DNA of 64,000 bases from Helicobacter bilis (GCF_001999985.1 NZ_CP019645.1:1984001-2048000); one strand, 5' to 3'. Counted from the stretch's first letter, positions 9,177-18,821 are shown. Program-made: numbers and translations. The notes: a model not told the origin generated them from the sequence alone.

Positions 9177-9404
9177 ATGACTTTGCTTGATATGCAACGT
9201 AATGAAACATATAGGATAAAATCTGTATGTAATATGCAGAATCTACTCGCACAAAGACTGCATTCTCTAGGTATTTATGAAGGGGCTTCTGTGCAACTTG
9301 GATATGTCTCAATGTGGCAACACACTTATAGTGTATATGTGAATGGCACACAAGTGGCACTGCGAAAGAGTGAAGCGGAATTAATTGAAATTGAAAAAAT
9401 ATAA
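9177..9404 (+). CDS. feoA: Ferrous iron transport protein A (FeoA, SH3-like)
   Basis: A 75-residue SH3-like protein of the FeoA family, which modulates the FeoB ferrous-iron permease or, as a stand-alone domain, other metal systems. The pattern is typical: YRIKSV near the N terminus, then AQRLHSLGIYEGASVQL and a closing beta strand VALRKSEAELIEIE. An upstream ATG at 9102 would add a hydrophobic extension, but the ATG at 9177 behind GGTGGTG gives the normal family length. It is divergent from hisC. No feoB is in the window, so the partner must be elsewhere. Confidence 0.8.
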   Translation: MTLLDMQRNETYRIKSVCNMQNLLAQRLHSLGIYEGASVQLGYVSMWQHTYSVYVNGTQVALRKSEAELIEIEKI

Positions 9405-9493
9405 AATTATTTAATTCATATTGAATACCATATAAAATGAAACTAGAATCACTTATCAAATACTCTATCAAAATAACTTTCTGGAGCATTATT

Positions 9494-9664
9494 ATGATAC
9501 AACCAAAACCTGTATTTTATGTATGTAAAAAATGCGGATATATGAAATACCATCAAGCAAAAAGTGATTGTTTTGGTGCTGAAGATATTGCGGCTATAAT
9601 TTGTCCTAAATGTAACGCATTAATGAAGACTCATAGCAATATGTTAAGTGCATTCTTGGATTAA
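9494..9664 (+). CDS. Small zinc-ribbon protein
   Basis: A 56-residue protein starting MIQPKPVFYVCKKCGYMKY. It contains two CxxC knuckles (CKKC and CPKC) about 28 residues apart plus an extra Cys/His pair (HQAKSDC), giving a zinc-ribbon or rubredoxin-like fold. The ATG at 9494 has TGGAG eight bases upstream and is preferred over the upstream in-frame ATG at 9437. It lies 90 bases after feoA on the same strand. The last 59 bases are overlapped antisense by the end of the large minus-strand ORF, whose natural 3' end seems lost here. Specific role unknown. Confidence 0.65.
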   Translation: MIQPKPVFYVCKKCGYMKYHQAKSDCFGAEDIAAIICPKCNALMKTHSNMLSAFLD

Positions 9665-11576
9665 AGTTTTTAAATATTGTATTCTCTAAGCCTTTTACTG
9701 AATCGCCCCATTGTGTGTCTAGCACTCTTTGTTTCCATTGCTCTATGGTAAGTCTTGAATCTAAATCTTTTTTATTCATGCCTTTGGTTAGGGCTTTGGC
9801 AAATTTGTCATTTAAAGACTCTTTTATTTGTGCGTAGTTTTTATTTGCTTGTTGAAAGTGTGAGAAAAGTTCGTCTGCTTCTTGACGCGTTAATGTTTTT
9901 TGGGTAGGATTTGGGATCCCATTGGGCGCATCGAAGGTTGTGGTGTCGATGTCTTTTGACTTTGGGTATTCAGTTAAGCCCTTGCCGCTGGGATTTAGCT
10001 TGACTGACGCGATTTTGTCTAGCTCAACACTATAAATCTTTTTACCATTCTCTAAATATTCTTTAGCAGTTATTAATACTTTTGCTGGTTTTTCATTAAT
10101 CACCACTTCGTTACTATATCTGTGAATTTTTAAATTAGTGTCATTTCCTTTTAAGTCATCTTGCGTTGCGATATGCTTTGCTCGTTTATATAGGTTTTCT
10201 ATATCTTTTGCTATGGCAAAATGCTCTTCTTTAGTAAAGCCATTTGTTATACTTTTTAATATGGCTTTATCGCTCATCATCTTTTTTAAGCCTTTGTTTG
10301 ATATTTGTGCGATAGCCTGTGTTTGTTCGTTTATAATATCTTTGTTAAGGATTGGGAGCAGTGTATCTTTTAATTCCTGTCTTAGTTCTGGCAAAGATTT
10401 GTTTTGCGTAATTGGACTTATTTCTATTTCATTGCGTCCTAAACCCCGCACCCCACCCATTTGGTTCGCTTCATTCTGTGCGACTTTAGAATCTAGGGCG
10501 TTTTTAATCGCATTATCGATATTATCTTTTATGCTATCTAGGTGTTTGTTTGCCCTAAATTTCTTTAAATCACTGCTGCTTTTTTCATAATTTCGCATGA
10601 TTTCATTTATATTTTTGCGTAATTCTATGGCTTCGCTTAAACTTATGCTTTGTTTAGATTCTAGCTTTTGTGTTTCTCGTCTTAAAGTATTTGTGAGTTG
10701 ATTATCAAGTCCTAAGCTTTCAATTGCATCATCTGTTACTTGTTTGTAGCCTTGCAGTAATGTAGCTTTAAAGTCTGTATCATTTAGGGCATTTTGCAAG
10801 TTATCAATGCTTGTTTTATAATCTTGTTTTGCTTGTTTGTCTATTTCATCTAACATGTGCTTATAGACTTCTGGCAGGTTTTGTGGTATAATGTGGTTAT
10901 CCGCTTTTATTTGCGGAGTGTTGGCGTCAGCGTGTGGCTCATAACCATAAGGAGCTTGAAAATGGTTAGCCTTTTGGCTTTCCACCACATCTTTATATGC
11001 TTTGGAATTTTTATAACTACCTTTTTCAAAATACATACTTTTAAATGCTAATTCATTGCCTTTTTTACGGATACTTTCCACTATTATTGCGTGTCCATTA
11101 ATTTGCTTAAAACTTAAGATTACATCTTGTCCTAAATCATCTTTACTAAAAAATGTTTCGTTAGCGGTTTTTGCAATATTCCTATAATTTGCTATATCGC
11201 TATATTCTACTGGCTTTTGTCCGCTTTGTTTAACTAAGTTAGATTCTACTCCATGCCGATTAAGCGTGTGGTTAATTGCTTGATAGTCAATGGTTACTCT
11301 TACATCATCTGCATATTTAAAACCTAATTGTTCCGCTTCTGTTTTGCTTAACTTGTCGATAGCTATTTTTTTATTATTCTTATGTGCGTATTCTATAATT
11401 TGTGGAGTAAAGTTTGCTTCCCCGATGATTTGCATGTCTCGCCCTTTTTGTGGGCTTGTTTCAATAATATTTATTACTTCTTGTATGCTTTTAGATTCTA
11501 TATTGTCATGTTGAGGCATAGGCGAAACATCTTTATTTCCATTTAAGTAAGATGTTTCGTGCTTCGCACTCAACAT
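9606..11576 (-). CDS. Large multi-domain protein with PBECR-type nuclease and LPD-like domains (probably truncated)
   Basis: A 656-residue protein of the polyvalent type seen on phages and conjugative elements. Residues about 30-185 form a module (ETSPQKGRDMQIIGEAN, then NHTLNRHG, GQDVILSFKQINGH, AFKSMYFEKG) that fits the barnase/EndoU/colicin E5-D/RelE-like nuclease group (PBECR). A helical stretch follows, and residues about 395-540 (LRQELKDTLLPILNKDIIN ... NGFTKEEHFAIAKDIENLY) match a large-polyvalent-protein-associated domain. Both modules recur in the protein at 12.3-14.8 kb. The frame stays open 5' of this ATG to about 11732, reading SKEYEQQIIDEYAKSGKI, so the start is uncertain. The last residues read antisense through the zinc-ribbon gene, which implies loss of the original C terminus. 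Domain names are inferred by eye. Confidence 0.6.
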   Translation of the reverse strand: MLSAKHETSYLNGNKDVSPMPQHDNIESKSIQEVINIIETSPQKGRDMQIIGEANFTPQIIEYAHKNNKKIAIDKLSKTEAEQLGFKYADDVRVTIDYQAINHTLNRHGVESNLVKQSGQKPVEYSDIANYRNIAKTANETFFSKDDLGQDVILSFKQINGHAIIVESIRKKGNELAFKSMYFEKGSYKNSKAYKDVVESQKANHFQAPYGYEPHADANTPQIKADNHIIPQNLPEVYKHMLDEIDKQAKQDYKTSIDNLQNALNDTDFKATLLQGYKQVTDDAIESLGLDNQLTNTLRRETQKLESKQSISLSEAIELRKNINEIMRNYEKSSSDLKKFRANKHLDSIKDNIDNAIKNALDSKVAQNEANQMGGVRGLGRNEIEISPITQNKSLPELRQELKDTLLPILNKDIINEQTQAIAQISNKGLKKMMSDKAILKSITNGFTKEEHFAIAKDIENLYKRAKHIATQDDLKGNDTNLKIHRYSNEVVINEKPAKVLITAKEYLENGKKIYSVELDKIASVKLNPSGKGLTEYPKSKDIDTTTFDAPNGIPNPTQKTLTRQEADELFSHFQQANKNYAQIKESLNDKFAKALTKGMNKKDLDSRLTIEQWKQRVLDTQWGDSVKGLENTIFKNFNPRMHLTYCYESSLMRYI

Positions 11577-11586
11577 GACAGAATCT
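11499..11586. repeat. Palindromic element copy inside the reading frame of the nuclease polyprotein
   Basis: On the minus strand this stretch reads TGTCATGTTGAGTGCGAAGC, then ACGAAACATCTTACTT, a short spacer and the inverse arm AGATGTTTCGCCTATGCCTC plus AACATGACA. This is the same arm-spacer-arm plan as the other copies at 19, 30, 31, 54 and 62 kb. It is translated as SVMLSAKHETSYLNGNKDVS, so the predicted ATG of the ORF lies within the repeat. Confidence 0.6.
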
Positions 11587-11656
11587 TTATTTGTTTGTAT
11601 GCTAGTTTCTGTATGTGGGTTTAATCCTTTTATTTTCCCACTTTTTGCATACTCAT

Positions 11657-12019
11657 CTATGATTTGTTGTTCGTATTCTTTAGAAAGTCTTGTATCTCTT
11701 GCTTCTGTGCTTGTATGAATTTTTCTTTTGAATCATTAATACCAAATACTTCATAAATCTTTGCCCTTAATATCTCTGTATCGCTTATGCCATCTAGTCT
11801 TTTTTGATAGTTGTCATAATCATTCCATATAACCCTATTTTTAGGATACCATTGCTTTATATTGTGTGAGATTAAGCCACTACCGCCAAATACATCTAAA
11901 AATATTGTTTCATCGTTTATATATCCATCGCCCTGCATATCTTGCAAAACTCGCTTTATATGTTTTAGCATGTTTTTCTTATTTCCCATAAATGCTAAAG
12001 GGGGTTTGTTGTATTGCAT
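11657..12019 (-). pseudogene. DNA adenine methyltransferase (Dam/D12 class), N-terminal fragment
   Basis: A 120-residue ORF holding only the N-terminal part of a D12-class N6-adenine methyltransferase. It has the opening PPLAFMGNKKNMLKHI (motif X) and the SAM-binding motif I FLDVFGGSGLISHNIK, then RVIWNDYDNYQKRL. The catalytic DPPY motif and the rest are missing; intact enzymes have about 270 residues. Near 11690 the frame appears to shift: after EIQDF this ORF runs into LKNTNNKS and stops. The overlapping frame continues as SKEYEQQIIDEYAKSGKI into the 656-residue ORF. A TATAAT lies just upstream of the ATG but no ribosome-binding site is seen. It is probably a dead remnant within the mobile block. 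Confidence 0.7.
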
Positions 12020-12294
12020 TTTTTTTATTATATCCCCTATTGTTTATATACTATCTTAGAGTTAATCCCACTACGCATATGCTAATAACGGGACTTATGC
12101 TTTATTGCGTAAAACTGCTTAAAACATAAGCGACACCTTTTATTGTATTTACTTTTTTAATTGAAATATAGGGGCTTGTTTTATTTGGGATTTTGTGGTA
12201 TGATTTGTTAAGCCTTTAGAGATAAGCCTTAAAGGTTTAGTGCGTTATCTAAGTTTCCAGCGTTAATCGTGTATGTCGGGGACGCCATTAGATT

Positions 12295-14760
12295 CTAATG
12301 GTTAGCGTTTTTAAAGGCGTTTGACTTATTTAAATCCCCTTTTTCAAAATACATACTTTTAAAACTTAGTTCATTAACCTTTTGTCGTATCTCTTCTACA
12401 ATTACATAATATCCATTTATTTGCTTACCGCTTAATAAAATTTCCTTGCCCTTATGGTCTTTTGTTAAAGTTTTTCTATCGGCTTTATCCGCATAGCTTT
12501 GGTATTTTGCGATTTCATCAAGCGTTACAGCTTTTTGGTTTCCATTTTTTACCATAGGTGAGTTTTCGCCATGCCTTTTTAGCGTATGTATCACTTCGCT
12601 TGGCGTTATGCTTCTTGTGGTTTTTTGTGGAATTCTAAAACCTAATTGTTTGGCTTTTGTCTCATCAAGCGTGTTAATGGGTATTTTCTTGTTGTTATCT
12701 ATCGCCCAAGCAATTACTTCAGCGTTAAGGTTTTCTGCACCGATAAGGATTTTATCATCGCCTTTTTGTGGGCTTGTTTCTAGTATTTTTATAACTTCTT
12801 GTGTATCCACTTTTTTGCCTTGTTGCATTTTTGGTATTATATCTTTTTTTAAATATATTCTCTCCATTACAGCCTTTGCTTTAGGATTCTTAGCTAGTCT
12901 TTCTATACTTTTACCGCTCATCACTCCACCCAAAAATCCACTTCCTAAATGTGCGTTGCTTTGCATAGTTATAGAATCTTTTATGTTTTGTGGTACAATG
13001 TCGGCAACAGATTTAGCAATATTGGTTGGGTTTGCGTCTCCTCCAACAGACTGAGTTAAATCCGCCACACCTGCTTTAGTTTGGGGCGTGCTAGGGCTTA
13101 AGGGTGTGGGCTTTTCCAAACTTTCTAATTCTAAGCTATAAATCTTATTTCCTGCTTGATTATTTTCAAATAGCGTAATTTTTGCTTCGGCTTGGCTTCC
13201 ATTTATTTGTAAAGATTTTGTAAATCTGTGCACCGCCTGTATTTCATCTCGTGCCTTTGTATCTGAGTGTGATTCTTTTAATTTACTATTTTCAAATAAA
13301 CTTTTTAAATCTTGTGCTACTTTAAAGTGTTCATCTCGTGTAAAACCATTTTGAATGGTTTTTGCAACAGCCTTACTGCTACTTATTTTGGTTAATCCTT
13401 TTGTGGATATGGTGGCGATTATGCCTGTTTCCTTATTAACTATCTCTTTATTAAGATAAGGGTTTAATACTTCTTTTAAATCATTTCTTAAATCTCTTAT
13501 GCCTTTTGTTTCCTGTGTGGTGTATGTGAAATTAGAATCTATTTCATTATTTAAAGCCTTTTCTTGTGCTTTTATGTTTGGATTAGATTCCATTCCTTTT
13601 AACGCATAGATTTCTTTTTCTAGCTCTTGCCTATCCTTTGCGTATCTAGCTTTGTCGTATTCCCTGCCTTTTTCTATATGATAGGATTCATTGTTATTAA
13701 GATTATTGAGTTGTTTTTGTAGTCCTTGTAGTTTGTATTCTTTAAGCTTTGCGGGATTATTTGCTATATCTAGGGCAGATTCTAATATTTCTTTTTGAAA
13801 AGGGCTTAAGTGGTAGGTATTATAGCCTTGTTGCAGGGCTTTAAGCTGTGTTTGGTTGCCTAAAATAGCTTGTGTGATTTGCTCTTTTAAGCTTTGGGCT
13901 GTTTGCTTTTGTAGGTATTCTTTGCTTACACTCATATTGCTTAAAGGCTCTATATAGTCATTCCTGCCTTCAATTTTCATTACTCTAATAAGATTGTCAT
14001 CTTGTGTGTGGAGTTTTTTAATTTCTTTAATTTTCTCATACTCATTCATAAATGGATTAAAATACTCGCTTTGTGCTTTTGTGGGATTTTGTGGTATAAT
14101 GGCACCAGAGTTTGAAGGTTCATCTTTAGAAGTCAGTAAAGGATTAAATTCATCGCTATAAGCGGACAGGTTCGCGGTGTCGCCTTTAATCTCATCAGGT
14201 ATTTTACCTTTTGTCTTTTTATAACTCGTTATAATCCAATTGTTATCACCTTTTTTATTAAATCCTTTTGAGATTCCCACGAGATAACACTCATTGCCAT
14301 TTTTATACCATAGCGTATTTACGCCATTTTCGGTAAGCAATTTGCCATTTTGTATAATCTCATTTATTGCATTTGACATTTTTTCATAAGGATTATTTCC
14401 TGCAAAGTTTGCAAAATCGTTTAAATGTTTTTCCACTACTTTTTGTAAGCCTATTTTATCATTCCCCCAAACTGAATCAATATCCCCTAATTCTTTACGA
14501 TGAAACGCCCCTGCAACTTGTCCTTTATACTCGCCCTTAACTCCGCTTTCTTTATGTGCTTGTGCTTCACTTATGAGTTTTTGTATAGCAGATTCCCCAC
14601 TATGATAATGCTCGGCATAATTTGTGCCAAATTCTTTTATAGGTTTAATGTTTAAATCATTTTCTATCGCCTGTCTTACTCCTGAAGGTGATGGGTAAAA
14701 ATCAGGTGGGAAATCCGCTTCCGTTTTGCCTTGTTCAAAATATTGTTTTAGCTTCATCAT
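12295..14760 (-). CDS. Large protein with DUF3519-like and PBECR-type endoribonuclease domains (5' truncated?)
   Basis: An 821-residue protein resembling the putative barnase/colicin E5-family endoribonucleases (DUF3519) of Helicobacter mobile elements. An N-terminal segment (about residues 75-190) contains GEYKGQVAGAFHRKELGD and KIGLQKVVEKHL. A Lys/Glu-rich coiled region follows. Residues about 420-560 carry the domain shared with the 656-residue neighbour (LRNDLKEVLNPYLNKEIVN, NGFTRDEHFKVAQDLKSLF). The C terminus, about residues 655-810, carries a second nuclease-like module (ETSPQKGDDKILIGAEN, HTLKRHG, ELSFKSMYFEKG). The frame is open 5' of the ATG and reads protein-like sequence (YIYSFTGQEEYCKIPKGIHK) up to a stop, so the N terminus of an originally longer polyprotein may be missing. 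Confidence 0.65.
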   Translation of the reverse strand: MMKLKQYFEQGKTEADFPPDFYPSPSGVRQAIENDLNIKPIKEFGTNYAEHYHSGESAIQKLISEAQAHKESGVKGEYKGQVAGAFHRKELGDIDSVWGNDKIGLQKVVEKHLNDFANFAGNNPYEKMSNAINEIIQNGKLLTENGVNTLWYKNGNECYLVGISKGFNKKGDNNWIITSYKKTKGKIPDEIKGDTANLSAYSDEFNPLLTSKDEPSNSGAIIPQNPTKAQSEYFNPFMNEYEKIKEIKKLHTQDDNLIRVMKIEGRNDYIEPLSNMSVSKEYLQKQTAQSLKEQITQAILGNQTQLKALQQGYNTYHLSPFQKEILESALDIANNPAKLKEYKLQGLQKQLNNLNNNESYHIEKGREYDKARYAKDRQELEKEIYALKGMESNPNIKAQEKALNNEIDSNFTYTTQETKGIRDLRNDLKEVLNPYLNKEIVNKETGIIATISTKGLTKISSSKAVAKTIQNGFTRDEHFKVAQDLKSLFENSKLKESHSDTKARDEIQAVHRFTKSLQINGSQAEAKITLFENNQAGNKIYSLELESLEKPTPLSPSTPQTKAGVADLTQSVGGDANPTNIAKSVADIVPQNIKDSITMQSNAHLGSGFLGGVMSGKSIERLAKNPKAKAVMERIYLKKDIIPKMQQGKKVDTQEVIKILETSPQKGDDKILIGAENLNAEVIAWAIDNNKKIPINTLDETKAKQLGFRIPQKTTRSITPSEVIHTLKRHGENSPMVKNGNQKAVTLDEIAKYQSYADKADRKTLTKDHKGKEILLSGKQINGYYVIVEEIRQKVNELSFKSMYFEKGDLNKSNAFKNANH

Positions 14761-14937
14761 ATCAAAGCGATTATCTTTGTGGATTCCTTTTGGGATTTTG
14801 CAGTATTCTTCTTGTCCTGTGAATGAATAAATGTAGGCTCCATAATCTCAATATTTTTATCTCATACAATTCCTATCTATCTAAAATCTAGTTACTCAAA
14901 GTAACATATTTTACTTAAAATATTTAATATTCAATTA

Positions 14938-14985
14938 TGCAAGTAATTATCATAAATAATATTTTATATAATTATAATATTAATT
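14938..14985. promoter_or_regulatory. Fur-box-like AT-rich operator upstream of the TonB receptor
   Basis: The stretch TAATTATCATAAATAATATT, continuing as TTATATAATTATAATAT, has the interrupted TAATnATnATTA dyads typical of epsilonproteobacterial Fur sites. It lies 30-70 bases before the start codon of an iron-type receptor. It probably covers the promoter. Prediction by eye only. Confidence 0.4.
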
Positions 14986-15010
14986 CTTATTTTATATTTG
15001 GAGTATTTCA

Positions 15011-17409
15011 ATGTGTAATATACTAACACAAAAAGGTTCAAAACTCATTCTATCCGCTGCATTACTAAGCATATCTTTAAGTCAAAGTTTATGTGCGAAT
15101 GAAATAGCGACAAATGACAAACTAGCTGCATTAATAGATTCTACACCAGAGAATACAGATACACAGACAAAAAGACTAAATGCTGTGGTAACCTCTAGCA
15201 CAGGCTTTGATTTACCACTCAAAGATGAGGCAAAAAATATTGTATTGATAGACAAAGAAGAGCTGCAAAACAAGGGGTTTTTAAACATTAATCAAGCTTT
15301 GCAATACAGCCCCCTTATCACTTTTAATAGCAATGGATTTGGCAATAATATAGACTTAAGGGGTCAAGGACTAGATTCTAATCGTGCGGTGAAAATCCTA
15401 GTCAATCGTGTGCCTATATCCCTGCTAGATACCTCTCATGGCGTTTCGCCCTACAATAATATAGATATTGAGAATATAGAAAGGATAGAGATAATACCGG
15501 GTGGTGGGGCTGTGGTGTATGGTAATGGCACAAGAGGTGGGATTATCAATATCGTTACAAAAATGCCAAGCAAGGATTTTAACCGCATAGTATTAAAAGC
15601 GATAAGCGGGGAGAGTGTGGGGATTCAAGGTGGGAGTTTAAGCATTGCTAGTGGTAAAAAATTGAGTGAGAATCTATTCATAAAAGGCGATGTGAGTGTG
15701 GGATATACACCCGGGGCGCGTAATGTTGCAGGTATTGCTACTGATAAAAGTGAGATTAAAGCCTTTAGCAATGACAATGAGACAAATCTCTACACCGCTT
15801 TTCAAGTCCTATATAATCCCTCTGAAAATCAAAAGTTTGACTTTAATATCAGCTACTCACACTCATGGCAGAGTATCCCTCTAAGCTATCTCTCATATAC
15901 TTCTAATGTTAGAAATGGTGGCAGTTCAACAACAATCACAAAAGATGAAAGCACCATAAAAAAGAGCGAAACAACCCAGATGAATACACCATAAAAACGC
16001 AAAATGACTCCCTGCAAACTTCACTTAACTACACGACAAAATGGAGTGAGAATCTAGACTTTGATGCGTTAGCCTTTTATCAATTCTCACTTACAAGATA
16101 TATGGAGTATGAATACTGCATTAGCACAAAGGCAACGGGATCATTTTGTCCAGCAGGTATCATGGATATGGGAAAGCCTAGTGGTTTCCAAAATCATGCC
16201 GCAGGACTGAATCTAAAGGCAAAATACACAACGACAAACAATACACTGATAGTAGGACTTGATAATATCCTAGAATCTTCAAAGCGTATAAATCATATCG
16301 ATCACTTTTTTCCTATGTATGCAAGAGGGGCAACCATATCTTTTAGGGCTGCTCCACAACAACAAATGATTCATTATATAACAAACATCACAAATACCGC
16401 CATAAAGCTATCAAATAGTCTCTATGCATTTGATAGCTTTAGCTTTACAGATTCCATAAAGCTTAGTGGCGGTGTGCGTCTAGAGTATTCTAACTATTGG
16501 ATGCAAAATATCCAAGACTATTGGCAAAAAACAAAAACTAATAACAACACAACAGAATCTAGCGAATATCTTAACTTCAAAGACCACGCACAGAATCTAA
16601 GCTATGCTGCAGAAATCACACCAAGCTATCAATACAGCGATACAGGCAACACCTATGCAAAGCTGGAGTTAGGCTTTATAAGCCCGAGTGCTTTTCAAAT
16701 GATTAACGCCGATCCAAAGTCAAGCACAAATAGTGGTAAAGGCATGTTAAATAAAAATGAAGCAAATGGCATTAAACCAGAGCAATATATCACAGCTGAA
16801 ATAGGTATGAAAGATGAGTTTGACTTTAGCTATATCTCTGCAACACTTTTTTATACGCACACATTTAATGAGATTTTTGTAAATAATATCACGCATGGCA
16901 CAGCCTATACATATAGCAATCTAGGGCAGACACAAAGAGTGGGTGCAGAGCTTAGTGCGCAACAAAGCTTTTTTGATACTTCATGGCTAAGACTAAGTGA
17001 AAGTATAGGCATGCTTTATACAAATATATTGCAAACAAATGTCGCAAACGCCCATTTGCAAGGCAACATGGTGCCTTATGTCCCTTGGCTTAAAGCAACT
17101 CTCAATGTAGAAGCTGATATTTTGCGGACAAACACCCTAAACCTTACACTCTTTCTCAATAATACCTATATTTCGCAATCACTTGATTCTACAAGTGGCA
17201 CAAGCAATGCAGCGGGAAAAAGTCATATTATGAATAAGGGTGGCTATGTGCTGAGTGATTTAGGTGCTATGTTTAGCATTAAAGATGTAAAAATTAATGT
17301 CGGCGTGCGAAATCTTTTTAACTCTTGGTATGCTACCTATCAAAAATACCCACTCTATGCCCCAGCCCTTGGTAGAAACTACTATGCGGAATTGAGATAT
17401 AATTTTTAG
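15011..17409 (+). pseudogene. TonB-dependent outer membrane receptor, FecA-like, interrupted by a -1 frameshift
   Basis: About 800 residues in two frames. The first frame (15011-15994) gives a signal peptide (cut after SQSLCA), the TonB box region (NAVVTSST) and the plug domain (IDLRGQGLDSN, IEIIPGGGAVVYGNGTRGGI). The second frame (to 17409) gives the 22-strand barrel ending RNYYAELRYNF. The frames join at the heptamer A AAA AAG (15958-15964). A -1 slip there restores KERNNPDEYTIKTQ and one continuous receptor. This may be a mutation, a slipped A-tract (six instead of seven A) allowing phase variation, or programmed frameshifting. The gene lies behind a Fur-like site. The substrate is probably a ferric chelate. 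Confidence 0.85.
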
Positions 17410-17650
17410 GTGGTTTTGGATAGGGAATTAAATATCGGCAATATAATGTGGTTTCTAGTTATAGATTTGGATTCCAGCGGTTGTTATTTGGGTGTAGTAG
17501 AGCATTTTTAGTTTTTGATCTGCAACTATGGACAAAGAGACAATGCTTTCTTAATACAATGGATCTAAAAATTTACTTATCCCCTTTTTTTGTTTAGCCA
17601 GATAGCTAAGATCTATCTTTATGCACGATTCAACACTAACCTTTTTAAGT

Positions 17651-17656
17651 TATAAT
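17651..17656 (+). promoter_or_regulatory. -10 element of the Crp/Fnr regulator gene
   Basis: A consensus TATAAT 29 bases before the ATG of the Crp/Fnr gene, with an AT-rich upstream region. AAAAGGA precedes the start. Confidence 0.45.
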
Positions 17657-17684
17657 TCAAGCGATTTTATCACAAAAGGAAAAT

Positions 17685-18353
17685 ATGCAACCACTATCTA
17701 AAGAGATTTTAACGCAGATAAATACCACAATATGTGGCGATGAGAGAAGCCTTGAAGTATTACAGAATAAGGGTATTGTAAAAGCCTACACAAAAGGATA
17801 TAGAATCTACCCAGATAGCGATGAGTTGCTAGGCTTTTTGTATGTTTTAAGCGGGAAAGTTCGCTTTTTTAGTGTCTCAAGCAATGCTAAGGAAATCACC
17901 ATTTTTACCATAAGCGATAAGGAAAGCTGTATCATCTCTACAAGCTGTATTTTATCAAACATTAAGGCTGATGTGGTGCTTGAGTTTATGGAAGATTCTA
18001 GCGTGTTTATCCTGCCAAATAAGATTTTTGAGACACTCACGCACACAAATGAATCTATTATGCGTTTTAATCTCTTTTTAGTCTCTAAACGCCTAAAACA
18101 AGCCTTTGACACCATTAATGATGTAACCTTTAAAAGTCTTAAAAATCGCGTAGTAAAGTTTCTACTAAGCAATGCCAAAAATAACCGCGTAGAAGCAAGT
18201 CAAGAAAGCATAGCAAACAATATCGGCAGTGCCAGAGAGGCAGTTACAAGAGTGATAAAAGAGCTAAAAACACAAGGGCTAATTGAGACAAATCGCAATG
18301 AGATTGTGCTTAAAAATGGGCTGTATGAGCTAGGCAAAGATATAGAATCTTAG
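17685..18353 (+). CDS. Crp/Fnr-family transcriptional regulator
   Basis: A 222-residue regulator. The N-terminal cyclic-nucleotide-binding-type beta-roll runs over about residues 1-120 (YPDSDELLGFLYVLSGKVRF). A dimerisation helix follows, then a winged helix-turn-helix at about residues 165-205 (ASQESIANNIGSAREAVTRV, IKELKTQGLIE). No Fnr-type N-terminal Cys cluster is seen, so it is not an Fe-S oxygen sensor, and the residues that grip cAMP in CRP are not obvious. It resembles nitric-oxide or heme/redox-responsive members only in outline. Its stop is followed within 10 bases by the truncated hsdM. Its targets are unknown; the adjacent TonB receptor is one candidate. Confidence 0.88.
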   Translation: MQPLSKEILTQINTTICGDERSLEVLQNKGIVKAYTKGYRIYPDSDELLGFLYVLSGKVRFFSVSSNAKEITIFTISDKESCIISTSCILSNIKADVVLEFMEDSSVFILPNKIFETLTHTNESIMRFNLFLVSKRLKQAFDTINDVTFKSLKNRVVKFLLSNAKNNRVEASQESIANNIGSAREAVTRVIKELKTQGLIETNRNEIVLKNGLYELGKDIES

Positions 18354-18362
18354 CTTTCTTAA

Positions 18363-18821
18363 AGCAGGGCGGGATTTGTCCTTGCGAAAGGCTCTCTTAC
18401 AAGCAACACAAGCACAGAGGGGCAAATCCGCAAAAACTTAATAGAATCTAACCTTATAGAATGTATTGTCAATCTCCCTGCAAAACTCTTTTTAAACACG
18501 CAGATTCCAGCGTGTCTGTGGTTTATCAAACGCAATAAATCCCATAACAACACGCTTTTTATTGACGCGCGAAGTCTAGGCGAACTCATCAATCGCAAAA
18601 ATAGGATTCTAACTCAAAGTGATATTGCTAAAATCACAGAGACTTATCACAAATGGCAAAAGGCACAAGAGCAGCAAAGTGGGGAATATAGCGATATTCT
18701 AGGCTTTTGTAAAAGTGTAAGCAAAGAAGAGATAGCAAATCTAGGCTATGTCCTCACACCCGGTCGCTATGTGGGCTTGGCAGAAGATGATGAAGACTTT
18801 GATTTTGAAAGAGAATCTTAA
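18363..18821 (+). pseudogene. hsdM: Type I restriction methyltransferase HsdM, C-terminal remnant
   Basis: The frame from 18363 to the TAA at 18819 reads RAGFVLAKGSLTSNTSTEGQ, IRKNLIESNLIECIVNLPAK, LFLNTQIPACLWFIKRNK and ends FDFERES. This is the conserved C-terminal third of HsdM, beyond the catalytic NPPF motif. There is no start codon, and the SAM-binding and catalytic parts are gone. The homology starts abruptly 10 bases after the Crp/Fnr stop, marking a deletion junction. The remnant is too short to be predicted as a normal gene but is clear on translation. It is followed by the broken hsdS. Confidence 0.8.
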
